In this document: positions 41,663 through 50,022 of the stretch, one piece after another | Numbering within the stretch: the stretch's first letter is position 1 | Layout of the letters: the number at the start of each line of letters is the position of its first letter | Assembly (NCBI RefSeq): GCF_042662125.1 | Contig: NZ_JBHSXL010000003.1 | Location: 310,001 to 374,000 of the forward strand | Source: Halopenitus salinus | Lineage (GTDB): Archaea; Halobacteriota; Halobacteria; Halobacteriales; Haloferacaceae | Reading direction: 5' to 3' | DNA length: 64,000 nucleotides | Position numbers and translations under genes: made by a program | The notes under the pieces: model-generated | The model's input: only the letters and a program-made list of their open reading frames with translations | What the model was told of the DNA's origin: nothing | Database searches by the model: none

Positions 41663-41721
41663 TGTCGGGGAATCCCCGATCGAACGACGTCGGCGGGCGA
41701 GGCGGCGGGTGCAAAGAACAA

Positions 41722-41730
41722 CCGTTAAAA
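41722..41730 (+). promoter_or_regulatory. TATA box of the zinc-ribbon/aEF1-beta operon
   Basis: CCGTTAAAA lies about 27 nt before the ATG at 41754, the leaderless spacing. Confidence 0.6.
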
Positions 41731-41753
41731 GCCGCGCACGGGTTCGTTGTACC

Positions 41754-41933
41754 ATGAGCCAGAGCGAAGAAGAGGCGGCACAACAGTGTGTCTCCTGTGG
41801 GATCCAGGTCGCCGGGATGAACGCCGCCCGGTTCAAATGCCCCGAGTGCGGCACGAACATCAGCCGGTGTGCGAAGTGCCGAAAGCAGAGCAACCTGTAT
41901 GAGTGTCCCGACTGCGGGTTCCGGGGGCCCTGA
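41754..41933 (+). CDS. Two-zinc-finger micro-protein (HVO_2753 type)
   Basis: A 59-residue protein with four CxxC knuckles: QCVSCGIQVAG, FKCPECGTN, RCAKCRKQ and ECPDCGFRGP. This matches the zinc micro-protein HVO_2753 family of haloarchaea, which folds around two zinc ions and affects swarming and biofilm behaviour in Haloferax. It is directly followed by the aEF1-beta gene, 1 nt later, a conserved pairing that hints at a translation link (inference). Confidence 0.93.
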   Translation: MSQSEEEAAQQCVSCGIQVAGMNAARFKCPECGTNISRCAKCRKQSNLYECPDCGFRGP

Positions 41934-41934
41934 G

Positions 41935-42201
41935 ATGGGAGACGTCGCCGCCAAAATCAAGGTCATGCCGGACAGCCCCGAGATCGACCTGGACGAGCTG
42001 CAGGAGAAGCTCGAGGACTCGCTGCCCCAGGGCGCGAAGATCCGCGGGTTCGAGCGCGACGACGTCGCGTTCGGTCTCGTCGCGCTGTTGCCGACCGTCA
42101 TCGTCCCCGACGACGCCGGCGGCACGGAGGCCGTAGAGGAGGCCTTCTCCGGCGTCGAGGGCGTCGAGTCCGTCGCGGTCGAGAACGTCGGCCGACTCTG
42201 A
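41935..42201 (+). CDS. ef1b: Translation elongation factor 1-beta
   Basis: An 88-residue archaeal aEF1-beta, the nucleotide-exchange factor of EF1-alpha. MGDVAAKIKVMPDSPEIDLD and the closing GGTEAVEEAFSGVEGVESVA are typical of the ferredoxin-like exchange domain, which is the whole protein in archaea. Transcribed with the zinc-finger gene. Confidence 0.95.
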   Translation: MGDVAAKIKVMPDSPEIDLDELQEKLEDSLPQGAKIRGFERDDVAFGLVALLPTVIVPDDAGGTEAVEEAFSGVEGVESVAVENVGRL

Positions 42202-42368
42202 GTTCGCGACGTTTCGGATCGCGATCGGGAGGCGAGTCCATCGCTCGTCGGGATTTTTCACCGCTTCGTTCGACTTGGCGAGCCGCGGCGTCGTCGGCCA
42301 CGACGCCACGACGTCGAGTCACGGGAGAAGTCGAACGGTCGCGAGAAGCCGCGAGGTTGACCGCCACG

Positions 42369-42442
42369 AGCCAGGGCGGGGATTTGAACCCCGGAAATCT
42401 CGATTACAAGTCGAGTGCATGAACCGCCCATGCTCCCCTGGC
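42369..42442 (-). tRNA. tRNA-Thr (anticodon TGT)
   Basis: The acceptor stem is GCCAGGG with CCCTGGC, and the discriminator is T as in archaeal tRNA-Thr. The anticodon arm is CTCGA-CTTGTAA-TCGAG with anticodon TGT. The T arm is CGGGG-TTCAAAT-CCCCG. No 3' CCA is encoded and no intron is seen. Confidence 0.94.
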
Positions 42443-42548
42443 ACGGATTCGGGTTGTATACCCTCCCTTGAGTCAGTATCGCTTCGTCCCTCGATCGGCC
42501 GTCCTCGGCCCCGGTCGAACCGACTCGCCTCGTCGAACACGAGTCGAC

Positions 42549-43064
42549 TCACTTCGTCCCGTTCGAATCGATCGGCTTCTCGAACTCGATCCGTCGTGGA
42601 TCGTAGCCCCGCTCGCGGTAGAACCGACGTGCGTCGTCGTTGTCCGCGAGCGCCTCGAGAGCGACGACGTCGACTCCGCGGTTCGAGAGCCGCGTTTCGG
42701 CGGCGTCAAGCAGTCGCGATCCGATCCCGAAATCCCTGTTCGCCGGGCGGACGAACACCGCATCGATGATCCCCCGCGTGAGGTCCTGTTCGTAGACGCC
42801 GCGTTCGATCGAGAACATCACGAACCCAAGCGGCGTGGCGTCCCCGTCGTCCGTCTCCGAGATCGCCGTCCCGATCGCGACCAGGAGTTCGTCTCGGACG
42901 ACGCGTCGTGCGATGGTCTCGCGGACGGCCGTCCGGTTCGCGTCGGCACGGAGATGTGACCCGTGCCGTCGCTGATCCGCGGCGAGGTCGACCCACAGAT
43001 CCACGACGGCGTCGACGTCCGCCCGTGTTCCCTCCCGTATCTCGACCGTCGTCGATCCGTCCAT
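42549..43064 (-). CDS. GNAT-family N-acetyltransferase
   Basis: A 171-residue acetyltransferase. The start region VEIREGTRADVDAVVDLWVD is the typical GNAT N-terminus. The acetyl-CoA motif is IIDAVFVRPANRDFGIGSRL, and the end is ALADNDDARRFYRERGYDPR. The substrate is unknown. It is the first gene after a low-complexity spacer and has no operon partner. Confidence 0.88.
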   Translation of the reverse strand: MDGSTTVEIREGTRADVDAVVDLWVDLAADQRRHGSHLRADANRTAVRETIARRVVRDELLVAIGTAISETDDGDATPLGFVMFSIERGVYEQDLTRGIIDAVFVRPANRDFGIGSRLLDAAETRLSNRGVDVVALEALADNDDARRFYRERGYDPRRIEFEKPIDSNGTK

Positions 43065-43310
43065 GGATCAGCGGCGGCGCTCGATGCCGTCGAGTCTTCC
43101 GGTTACGAGGGCGGGTCCGGGACCGGATCCGAATCCCGATCGGAGTTCCGATCCGAATTCGGATCCGGGCTTCGATCCGGTTCCATCTTCCGACACGGGT
43201 TCCGACCCGACTGCCAATCCGATATCGGATCGACTCGTCGGAGGGCGAGAACGCGGACGATCGTCGAGGGGTCGGAGCCCACCTCGAGGGAGTACGCGCT
43301 TCGCGGTCAC
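43065..43310. other. Low-complexity spacer rich in GATCCG motifs
   Basis: Between the GNAT and CBS genes runs a stretch of irregular 6- to 8-bp repeats (GATCCG, TTCCGA, CGGATC, GAATTC-like palindromes at about 43120-43225). ORFs here give Gly/Ser/Arg-rich products without a plausible start and are probably not genes. Confidence 0.6.
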
Positions 43311-43940
43311 TCAAACCTCCCGACAGTCCGGACAGACCAGCTGTCCGTTCACGTTCGAGAGGGACGCGGTGAGCGTTCCACAGACCTCACAGATGCTCTG
43401 GGTCGCCTCGCGGGTGGCCTCGGGCTCCCGATCGCGGTCGGGAGCGGAGGTCGCCTCCGACTCCCGGACCCGGTCCGTGGAGGACCGCAGCTCGCGTGCC
43501 GATCCGGCCTGCGAGTCGGAAGCCGGTTCCGCGCGTGCACCCGGCGGGCGCGTCGCGAGCACGTCCCGTTCGGTGAGTACGCCGACGGCCTCGCCGTCGG
43601 CCGTGACGACGAGTCGACTCGATCCGTCGGAGAGCAGTCGGTCCTCGGCGAGCGTGAGTCCCTCGTCGGCGTGGATCGTGGGCGCCGGATCGGCCATCAC
43701 CTCGCCGACGGTCGCTCCGTGATCGGAGTCGCTTTCGCCCGCGGTCGCATCGCCGACCAACATCGCCTCGAGGGCGTCACGCGGGGACAGACAGCCGACG
43801 GGATCGCCGCCGCGAAGCACGACGAGACAGTCCGCCTCCTCGCGAACCAGGAGCTCCGCGGCATCCCGGAGCGAGTCGGACTCGCTGACCCCGAGGAACT
43901 CCCGGTTCATGATTTCCTGTACCGTGATATCGTCCCGCAT
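43311..43940 (-). CDS. CBS-domain protein with C-terminal zinc ribbon
   Basis: A 209-residue soluble protein. Two CBS domains cover residues 1-130 (TVQEIMNREFLGVSESDSLR, ADCLVVLRGGDPVGCLSPRD, TVGEVMADPAPTIHADEGLT, SSRLVVTADGEAVGVLTERD). Then comes an acidic Ser/Arg linker, and a CxxC-CxxC ribbon at the end (SICEVCGTLTAS, LVCPDCREV). CBS pairs sense adenylate nucleotides; with a ribbon it may regulate a DNA- or protein-bound target (inference). A TATA-like element (GTTTTACAC on the minus strand at 43962-43970) lies about 25 nt upstream, predicting a leaderless mRNA. Confidence 0.9.
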   Translation of the reverse strand: MRDDITVQEIMNREFLGVSESDSLRDAAELLVREEADCLVVLRGGDPVGCLSPRDALEAMLVGDATAGESDSDHGATVGEVMADPAPTIHADEGLTLAEDRLLSDGSSRLVVTADGEAVGVLTERDVLATRPPGARAEPASDSQAGSARELRSSTDRVRESEATSAPDRDREPEATREATQSICEVCGTLTASLSNVNGQLVCPDCREV

Positions 43941-44032
43941 ACTCGTAGATCGAACGCGGGGGTGTAAAACTTGCCTGCAGTACAGTTAACACGGACCGGG
44001 GCGTAGAGTACGGTTCGGACGACGATCGCCGG

Positions 44033-44350
44033 TCAGGCCTGCGAGCCGACGAAGGTTTCCGAACCCTCGTAGAACCAGTGGCCGGCCTCGCGCATGGCTC
44101 GGCCGAGCTCCTGGTGGAACTCGACGAAGTCCTCGAACTCCTCTCGATCGACGTTCTCGAAGATCTCGGCCACGGAGACGACCGTCTCGTGGTCGATCCG
44201 AACCGGATGGTCGCCGTATTCCTCGACGTACTCCGCCGCCGAAAGCGGGAAGTCCTCCTCCTCGTCGATCTTCTTCGCGAGGACGGCGTGGCCGTATTTT
44301 CGACCGCCCTCGCTCCCCTCCTCGCCGTCGGGGTCGTGTGGCCAGTCCAT
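44033..44350 (-). CDS. DUF5785-type haloarchaeal protein
   Basis: A 105-residue acidic protein starting MDWPHDPDGEEGSEGGRKYG. The middle has KYGHAVLAKKIDEEEDFPLS and EYVEEYGDHPVRIDHETVVS. It matches the haloarchaeal DUF5785 family in length and pattern. Function is unknown. It lies downstream of the apbC operon on the same strand. Confidence 0.78.
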   Translation of the reverse strand: MDWPHDPDGEEGSEGGRKYGHAVLAKKIDEEEDFPLSAAEYVEEYGDHPVRIDHETVVSVAEIFENVDREEFEDFVEFHQELGRAMREAGHWFYEGSETFVGSQA

Positions 44351-44405
44351 ACCCGACGTTCGCGATCGGGTGGCATAGTCGTTACGTTCGCCCACGAGGC
44401 GACCG

Positions 44406-44720
44406 TCAGCGATCGAGGCCGCCGCGGGATTTGGTCTCGACGATGTGTTCGACGTTCCGGTAGATCTCCTCGGGCGAGGTGTCCTCCGCGGGGTCGTACA
44501 GATCCGAAACCCGCTGGAGGAAGGCAGCGACCTGTTTGCTCTCGGAGCTGTCAGCGCGGATCTCCGAGGCGATCCCACGGAGGAACCGTCGCTTCTCGGG
44601 GTCGTCGCCGAACCGCGCGTCGGAGGTTGCGCCGTCGACGTCGACGTCCGGATCGGCGTCGAGGCCCGGATCGTCGTCGGGTGTCGAATCGGTCCCGGCT
44701 TCCGGATCGCGATCGCTCAC
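44406..44720 (-). CDS. Small acidic protein coupled to apbC
   Basis: A 104-residue protein. The first 35 residues are Asp/Gly-rich, and the rest is helical (KRRFLRGIASEIRADSSESK, VAAFLQRVSDLYDPAEDT). The start overlaps the apbC stop (ATGA), so it is made with the Fe-S carrier. No motif or cysteine that would bind a cluster is present; the partner role is inferred from coupling only. Confidence 0.75.
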   Translation of the reverse strand: MSDRDPEAGTDSTPDDDPGLDADPDVDVDGATSDARFGDDPEKRRFLRGIASEIRADSSESKQVAAFLQRVSDLYDPAEDTSPEEIYRNVEHIVETKSRGGLDR

Positions 44721-45760
44721 GATCCCTCGCTCACCTCACGTCTGCGAACGATTCCGGCGTTGTTCGCGACGGTCTCCGCGATCTCCGAGAACGCCGCCGC
44801 CGTCTCGCCCGTCGAGAACGCGATCGGCTCGCCGCCGTCGCCGCCGGCTCTGATCGCCGGATCGAGGGGGACGGCTCCGAGGAACGGCAGGTCGTGTTGG
44901 TCCGCGAGCTCGCGGCCGCCGCCCTCGCCGAAGACGTCGTGGACGCTCCCGCAGTCGGGACACCTGAATCCGGACATGTTCTCCGCGATGCCGAGCACGT
45001 TCGTGTCGTGTTCGCCGAACATCCGCAGCCCCTTCGTCGCGTCGTCGATCGCCACGTCCTCCGGGGTCGTCACGATCACGGCGCCGGTGAGCGGCAGCGT
45101 TTGGAGCACGGTGAGCTGCGTGTCGCCGGTGCCCGGCGGGAGGTCGACCACGAGGTAATCGAGCTCGCCCCAGTCGACGTCCTCGACGAGCTGGGTCAGG
45201 ATCTTGTGGACCATCGGGCCACGCCAGATGACCGGGTCGTCCTCGCCGGTGAGAAAGTCCATGCTCATCACGCGCAGCCCGTACTGTTCCGGCGGGACGA
45301 TCGTCTCGCCGTCGGTTCGCGGCGGCGTGTCGGCGCCGACCATCCGCGGGACGTTCGGGCCGTAGACGTCGGCGTCGAACACTCCGACGCGCGCGCCCAG
45401 GTCCGAGAGGCCGGCCGCGAGGTTGACCGCCACCGTCGACTTGCCGACGCCGCCCTTTCCCGAGGCGACGGCGATCACGTTCTTGATCCCCGGAAGCACC
45501 TGCTCGCCCGGGGGAACGTCCGTCGGGATCCGCGCCGACAGCTCCGGGTCGATCCCTTCGGCCGCGAGCGTCGAACGGACCCGTTCGGCGATGGCGGTCT
45601 CGGTCGGCGAGTAGGGCGCCCCAAGCGCGAGCGAGACGTGGACCGTCCCGTCCTCGTCGTCGACGTCGACCTCGTTCACGAGACCCAGGGAGACGACGTC
45701 GTCGCCGAGATCCGGGTCCTCGACCGCGGAGAGGAGATCGCGTATCGCGGATTCGTCCAT
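44717..45760 (-). CDS. apbC: Mrp/NBP35-family Fe-S cluster carrier ATPase
   Basis: A 347-residue protein. The N-terminal MIP18/DUF59 domain is residues 1-80 (RDLLSAVEDPDLGDDVVSLG). The deviant Walker A of the MinD/ParA fold is AVASGKGGVGKSTVAVNLAA, the switch DADVYGPNVPRMVG, and the Fe-S ligands CxxC in SGFRCPDCGSVHDVFG. It loads or transfers Fe-S clusters onto apoproteins. The downstream acidic gene overlaps by 4 nt. It is divergent from glmM. Confidence 0.95.
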   Translation of the reverse strand: MDESAIRDLLSAVEDPDLGDDVVSLGLVNEVDVDDEDGTVHVSLALGAPYSPTETAIAERVRSTLAAEGIDPELSARIPTDVPPGEQVLPGIKNVIAVASGKGGVGKSTVAVNLAAGLSDLGARVGVFDADVYGPNVPRMVGADTPPRTDGETIVPPEQYGLRVMSMDFLTGEDDPVIWRGPMVHKILTQLVEDVDWGELDYLVVDLPPGTGDTQLTVLQTLPLTGAVIVTTPEDVAIDDATKGLRMFGEHDTNVLGIAENMSGFRCPDCGSVHDVFGEGGGRELADQHDLPFLGAVPLDPAIRAGGDGGEPIAFSTGETAAAFSEIAETVANNAGIVRRREVSEGS

Positions 45761-45877
45761 GTCGGTCGGAGGGGGTTCGGCCGAATAAGCATGACGTCCG
45801 GGGAGGCGTTCGGCGTGGCTCTCGAACGCTTTGGAGATCCCGAGCGCTTTTTGGCCCGCCCGCGCCCATCCGGAGGC

Positions 45878-47242
45878 ATGTTCGGAACGAGCGGGGTTCG
45901 CGGGCCCGTCGGCGAGACGGTCACGGCGGAGCTGGCCCTCTCCATCGGACGGGCGCTCGGCGCCGAGACGGACGCCGTAGTCGTCGGACGCGACGTCCGC
46001 GACTCCGGGCGGGCGCTCCTCGACGCGCTCGCGGCGGGGCTGATCGAGTCCGGCGTCGACGTCCGCGAGGTCGGCGTCGCATCCACGCCCGCGATCGCCC
46101 GCGCGGCGGCGACAGGCGACGCCGACGCCGGCGCGGTCGTCACGGCCTCACACAACCCGCCCGCGGACAACGGGATCAAGCTGTGGACCGCCTCGGGGAT
46201 GGCCTTCGGCCCCGAGGACGGCGACCGGATCACGGAGCGGATCGAACGCGAGGCGTACGACCTGGCGGCCTGGAACGCCCACGGGCGCCGCCGGGAGTAC
46301 GCCGACGCCGCCGGAACGACCGCCGCCGCCGCCCACCGAAACGCGATCGTCGAATCCGGCGATCGGACGCTCCAGTCGCTCGGAGTTACGCTCGAAGGGA
46401 CGACCGTGGTCGTCGACCTCGGCAACGGAACGGGCCGGGTGACCGCGGACGCGCTCGTCGATCTCGGCGCGGACGTGGAGACCCTCAACGGACAGCGGGA
46501 CGGCCGATTCCCGGCACGCCCCAGCGAGCCGACCGCCGAGAACTGCCGATCGCTTGCCGCCCACGTGGCCGCGACCGACGCCGATCTCGGGATCGCACAC
46601 GACGGCGACGCCGACCGGATGATGGCGGTGACGGGGGACGGCGAGTTCGTCGGCGGCGACGCGCTCCTGGCCGTGTTTGCACGCGAGGCGGTCGAGGCGG
46701 GACGGGACGGCGATCGGGTCGCGGCGCCGGTCAACACGAGCCTCGCGGTCGACGACGCGCTGGAGACCGTCGGCGGGGAAGTCGTACGGACGCCCGTCGG
46801 CGACGTCTCCGTGGCGCGCCGAACCCGCGAGGACCGCGTCGTCCTCGGGGGCGAGCCCTCCGGGGCGTGGATCTTCCCGGAGGAAACGCCGTGTCCGGAC
46901 GGACCGCTGGCCGCCGTGCGGCTGGCGGCGCTCTCCGCCGCAAAGCCACTCTCCGACCGCCTCGATGCGATCCCGACCTATCCGATCCGACGCGGACACC
47001 TCGAAGTGGCGGATCGAACCGCGACGATGGACGCCGTCCGCGATCGGGTTCGAGGGGAATACGCCGACGTCGAAACGCTCGACGGCGTCCGCGTCGAGAC
47101 GGACGACGGATGGTTCCTGATCCGGGCCTCCGGGACCCAGCCGCTCGTCCGACTGACGGCGGAGGCGCGCGATCCGGAGGCGAGCGAGGTGCTGTTGGCG
47201 GAGGCGCGGGGGATCCTCGAGGACGCGATCGCGTCCCGCTGA
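45878..47242 (+). CDS. glmM: Phosphoglucosamine/phosphoglucomutase family protein
   Basis: A 454-residue alpha-D-phosphohexomutase. MFGTSGVRGPVGETVTAELA opens domain 1, the phosphoserine loop is TASHNPPADNGIKLW, the Mg site is GIAHDGDADRMMAV, the sugar loop GGEPSGAWIF and the phosphate loop IRASGTQPLVRL. The archaeal group covers GlmM and mixed phosphogluco/manno activity, so GlmM is the most likely but not the only reading. A GGAGG sits 3 nt before the ATG at 45878; the longer upstream frame is antisense to apbC. Confidence 0.92.
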   Translation: MFGTSGVRGPVGETVTAELALSIGRALGAETDAVVVGRDVRDSGRALLDALAAGLIESGVDVREVGVASTPAIARAAATGDADAGAVVTASHNPPADNGIKLWTASGMAFGPEDGDRITERIEREAYDLAAWNAHGRRREYADAAGTTAAAAHRNAIVESGDRTLQSLGVTLEGTTVVVDLGNGTGRVTADALVDLGADVETLNGQRDGRFPARPSEPTAENCRSLAAHVAATDADLGIAHDGDADRMMAVTGDGEFVGGDALLAVFAREAVEAGRDGDRVAAPVNTSLAVDDALETVGGEVVRTPVGDVSVARRTREDRVVLGGEPSGAWIFPEETPCPDGPLAAVRLAALSAAKPLSDRLDAIPTYPIRRGHLEVADRTATMDAVRDRVRGEYADVETLDGVRVETDDGWFLIRASGTQPLVRLTAEARDPEASEVLLAEARGILEDAIASR

Positions 47243-47272
47243 GAAGGCAGCCTCCGGGAGAATCGACCCCCG

Positions 47273-48031
47273 TCACTCGATCCGCGTTCCTGGCTCCTCG
47301 CCGCGGAGGAACCCGGAGAGATCGTCGGGGCCGAACACGGACGCCGGCGCCTCGAGCGCGAGCAGCTCGCGAACCTTGGCGGCCATTCCGCCGGAGACGT
47401 CCGTCGAGTCGCTTTCCCCGAGGGCGTCCGCCACGTCCTCGAAGGCCGTGATCGAGGGGACCACCTCGCCGTCCTCGAGCACGCCGGGGACGGTCGAACA
47501 GACCCCGACGCGATCGGCCTCGAGAGCGCTCGCGAGTTCGACGACCAGCTCGTCGCCGGAGACGACGGTCACGCCCGCCCCGGCGGTGGCGATCCCGTCG
47601 CCGTGGAGGACGGGGACGAACCCCTCCGAGAGCAGCGTTTCGGTCGACTCGACCGGCAGCGCGAGGTCGCCCTCCGCCCCCTCCGGACGGGCGGCGAGCG
47701 AGAGGGGATGGACCGGGACCGCCTCGACTCCTCGATCGTGAAGGCGATCGAGGACGAAGCGGTTGAGCGTCGCCATCGCCCCGTGAACGTCCATCACGGC
47801 GCCGGCGTCGTGGGTCCCCGCGGTCGTCGAGACCCCGTGTTCGCTGGCGTGATGGTGGCCGAAACTGCCGCCGCCGTGGACCACGACGAGCCGCGAAACC
47901 GCCCCGTCGACGAGCGCGCCCGCGATCGCATCGCAGGCGGCATCGAGGGCCGGGCCGTCGAGCGTCTCGGGGCGGTCCTTCTCCGTGATCACGCTGCCGC
48001 CGAGCTTCACCACGACGCGGTCGCCGGTCAT
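47273..48031 (-). CDS. ipk: Isopentenyl phosphate kinase
   Basis: A 252-residue amino-acid-kinase-fold enzyme making isopentenyl diphosphate from isopentenyl phosphate, the archaeal end of the modified mevalonate pathway. It starts VVVKLGGSVITEKDRPETLD. The His-rich loop VHGGGSFGHHHASEHGVSTT carries the substrate His typical of IPK. The end is DVSGGMAAKVRELLALE. It overlaps the mevalonate kinase stop by 4 nt, as in other haloarchaea. Confidence 0.95.
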   Translation of the reverse strand: MTGDRVVVKLGGSVITEKDRPETLDGPALDAACDAIAGALVDGAVSRLVVVHGGGSFGHHHASEHGVSTTAGTHDAGAVMDVHGAMATLNRFVLDRLHDRGVEAVPVHPLSLAARPEGAEGDLALPVESTETLLSEGFVPVLHGDGIATAGAGVTVVSGDELVVELASALEADRVGVCSTVPGVLEDGEVVPSITAFEDVADALGESDSTDVSGGMAAKVRELLALEAPASVFGPDDLSGFLRGEEPGTRIE

Positions 48032-49047
48032 CGCCGGTCCTCCCGGCGGACGCCCTCGGTGGCGAGCTCCGCGCGGAACGCGTCGACGCAGCCCTGGGTG
48101 AACGACAGCGCCGTCTCCGTCTCCGGGGACGAATCGAGCGCGACGATGCAGCCGCCGCCGCCGGCGCCGGTCAACTTCGCGCCGTGGGCGCCGGCGTCGC
48201 GTGCCGCCCAGACCATCGAGTCGAGCGAGCGCGCGGAGACGCCGAGCGCGGACAGGAGCCCGTGGTTGAAGTCCATCAGCTCGCCCAGGCCGTCGAGCAG
48301 CTCCGAATCGGGACCGGCGTCGGGGTCGGCCGCCGCGAGCAGGCGTTCTCCCTCGCGAACGATGTCGCCGATGGACGCCACCGTGTCGGCGGCGAACCCG
48401 TGTGTGTCCTTCAGATCGCGAACGCCGGCGACGAGCTTCCCGGTGTCGCCGGCCCCGCCGTCGAATCCGACGACGAGGGGGAGGTTCGGCGCCTCGAGAG
48501 TGGTGCAGTCGTCGCCCTCGACGCGGACCGCGCCGCCCACCGCCGAACAGAAGGTGTCCGCGCGCGAGGCCTGGCCGTCCTGGACCTCGTACTCGGCCCG
48601 GTAGGCGCGCCGGGCGATCTCACGGTCGTCGATCGGCTCGCCGAGCGCGCGCGTGGCCGCGTCGATCCCGGCGACGACGACGGCCGCCGACGATCCGAGT
48701 CCGGCCCCGAGCGGGATGTCGCTCTCGACGGTGATGTCGAAGCCCGCCTCCGGCGCGTCGGCCGCCTCGCGGGCCTGCCTGACCGCCGCGTCGACGTATC
48801 CGGTCGCGGCCGAAAGCAGCGACTCGTCGACGTCGACGTCGGGCTGGGTTCGCGTCGACCCCTCGTACTCGACCGTGAACCCGTCGAGCGAGAGGTCCTC
48901 CGCGACGACGCGAACGTGGTCGTCGGAGCGCGGCTCGACGGAGACGCGCGCGCGACGCTCGATGGCACACGGAACCGCGGGCTCGCCGTAGACGACGGCG
49001 TGTTCGCCGAAGAGGTACACCTTCCCCGGCGCGCTGGAGACGGTCAT
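48028..49047 (-). CDS. mvk: Mevalonate kinase
   Basis: A 339-residue GHMP kinase. N-terminus TVSSAPGKVYLFGEHAVVYG; the phosphate loop is SDIPLGAGLGSSAAVVVAGI; the C-terminal GHMP motif is HGAKLTGAGGGGCIVALDSS. It phosphorylates mevalonate, the first kinase of the pathway that IPK ends. The ATG at 49047 is used; a longer open frame upstream lacks similarity and runs into the gap after rps2. Confidence 0.95.
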   Translation of the reverse strand: MTVSSAPGKVYLFGEHAVVYGEPAVPCAIERRARVSVEPRSDDHVRVVAEDLSLDGFTVEYEGSTRTQPDVDVDESLLSAATGYVDAAVRQAREAADAPEAGFDITVESDIPLGAGLGSSAAVVVAGIDAATRALGEPIDDREIARRAYRAEYEVQDGQASRADTFCSAVGGAVRVEGDDCTTLEAPNLPLVVGFDGGAGDTGKLVAGVRDLKDTHGFAADTVASIGDIVREGERLLAAADPDAGPDSELLDGLGELMDFNHGLLSALGVSARSLDSMVWAARDAGAHGAKLTGAGGGGCIVALDSSPETETALSFTQGCVDAFRAELATEGVRREDRR

Positions 49048-49166
49048 GGTCGTCCAGACAGGCTCCGAGATAACAGGCGTTGCGCTTGTCGTCGAGCGCG
49101 CGAGGAAACGGGGTCGATCGTCGTTGGGAAGTCGAAACGAATCGAGATCGAAACGTCTCGTTCGCG

Positions 49167-49979
49167 TTACAGCTCGGCCTCGAAGTCCTCGAGGGCGTAA
49201 AGCGAGTCGGCGCCGCGGCGGTCGAGCGTCTCGTTGGCGAGCAGCCAGTAGACGACCGAGAGCGCGCGGCGACCCTTGTTGTTCGTGGGGATGACCAGGT
49301 CGACGTTCGAGAGCTGGTTGTTGGAGTCGCACATCGCGATGACGGGGATGCCGACCGTGATGGCCTCCTTTACCGCCTGGGCGTCGCCGATGGGGTCGGT
49401 GACGACGACGACGTCCGGCTCGATGTAGCCGGCGTAATCGGGGTTCGTCAGCGTGCCGGGGATGAACCGTCCGGTGCGCGCGCGGGCGCCGATGGCGTCC
49501 GCGAACTTCTCGGCCGGGAACCGGCCGTACTGCCGCGAGGAGGTGACGAGCACCTGCTCGGGCTCGTAGTCGGACAGGAAGTCTGCGGCGACGCGGATGC
49601 GCTCGTCCGTCTTGGAGACGTCGAGCACGTAGAGTCCGTCGTCGCGAACGCGGTGGATGAACCGCTCCATGTCCTGGGTCTTCTGTTGGGTGCCGATGTG
49701 GACGCCGGCGCCGAGGTAGTCCTCGACGGGGATGAGGAGGTCGGCCTCCTCGTCGGGCATGACGTCCTCGTCGAACGGCGAGCCCGCCTCCTCCGCTTCG
49801 GCCTCGGCGTCCGCATCCGCGTCGGCCTCGGCTGCTTCGGTCTCCGCCTCCGTCGGCGTCTCCGCCGCGTCGGCGGGCTGTGCGTCCGTCGTGTCGGTCT
49901 CGTCCTCGGCGACGTCGGCGTCGGCCTCCTCGGCCGCCGCGTCCTCGTCGAGTTCGACCGCGTCGTTGTCCTCGGTCAT
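49167..49979 (-). CDS. rps2: Ribosomal protein S2
   Basis: A 270-residue small-subunit protein. The first 65 residues are an Asp/Glu/Ala-rich extension (VELDEDAAAEEADADVAEDE is typical); the conserved part begins LLIPVEDYLGAGVHIGTQQK, with RFIHRVRDDGLYVLDVSKTD, ARTGRFIPGTLTNPDYAGYI and CDSNNQLSNVDLVIPTNNKG. Acidic extension is a haloarchaeal salt adaptation. It follows eno in the operon. Confidence 0.96.
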   Translation of the reverse strand: MTEDNDAVELDEDAAAEEADADVAEDETDTTDAQPADAAETPTEAETEAAEADADADAEAEAEEAGSPFDEDVMPDEEADLLIPVEDYLGAGVHIGTQQKTQDMERFIHRVRDDGLYVLDVSKTDERIRVAADFLSDYEPEQVLVTSSRQYGRFPAEKFADAIGARARTGRFIPGTLTNPDYAGYIEPDVVVVTDPIGDAQAVKEAITVGIPVIAMCDSNNQLSNVDLVIPTNNKGRRALSVVYWLLANETLDRRGADSLYALEDFEAEL

Positions 49980-50022
49980 CGGTTGTCCGTTGTCGTGGTT
50001 GTCGTTCGTCGGCTCATGGATC

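Noticed and set aside
43068..43310. A minus-strand 80-codon ORF rich in Gly, Ser and Arg
   Set aside because: It lies in low-complexity repeats, has no ribosome site or promoter and no conserved pattern.
44078..45877. A plus-strand frame leading into glmM that would make a 1054-residue protein
   Set aside because: The part before 45878 is antisense to the DUF5785, small acidic and apbC genes and has no similarity; glmM starts at the ATG after a GGAGG.
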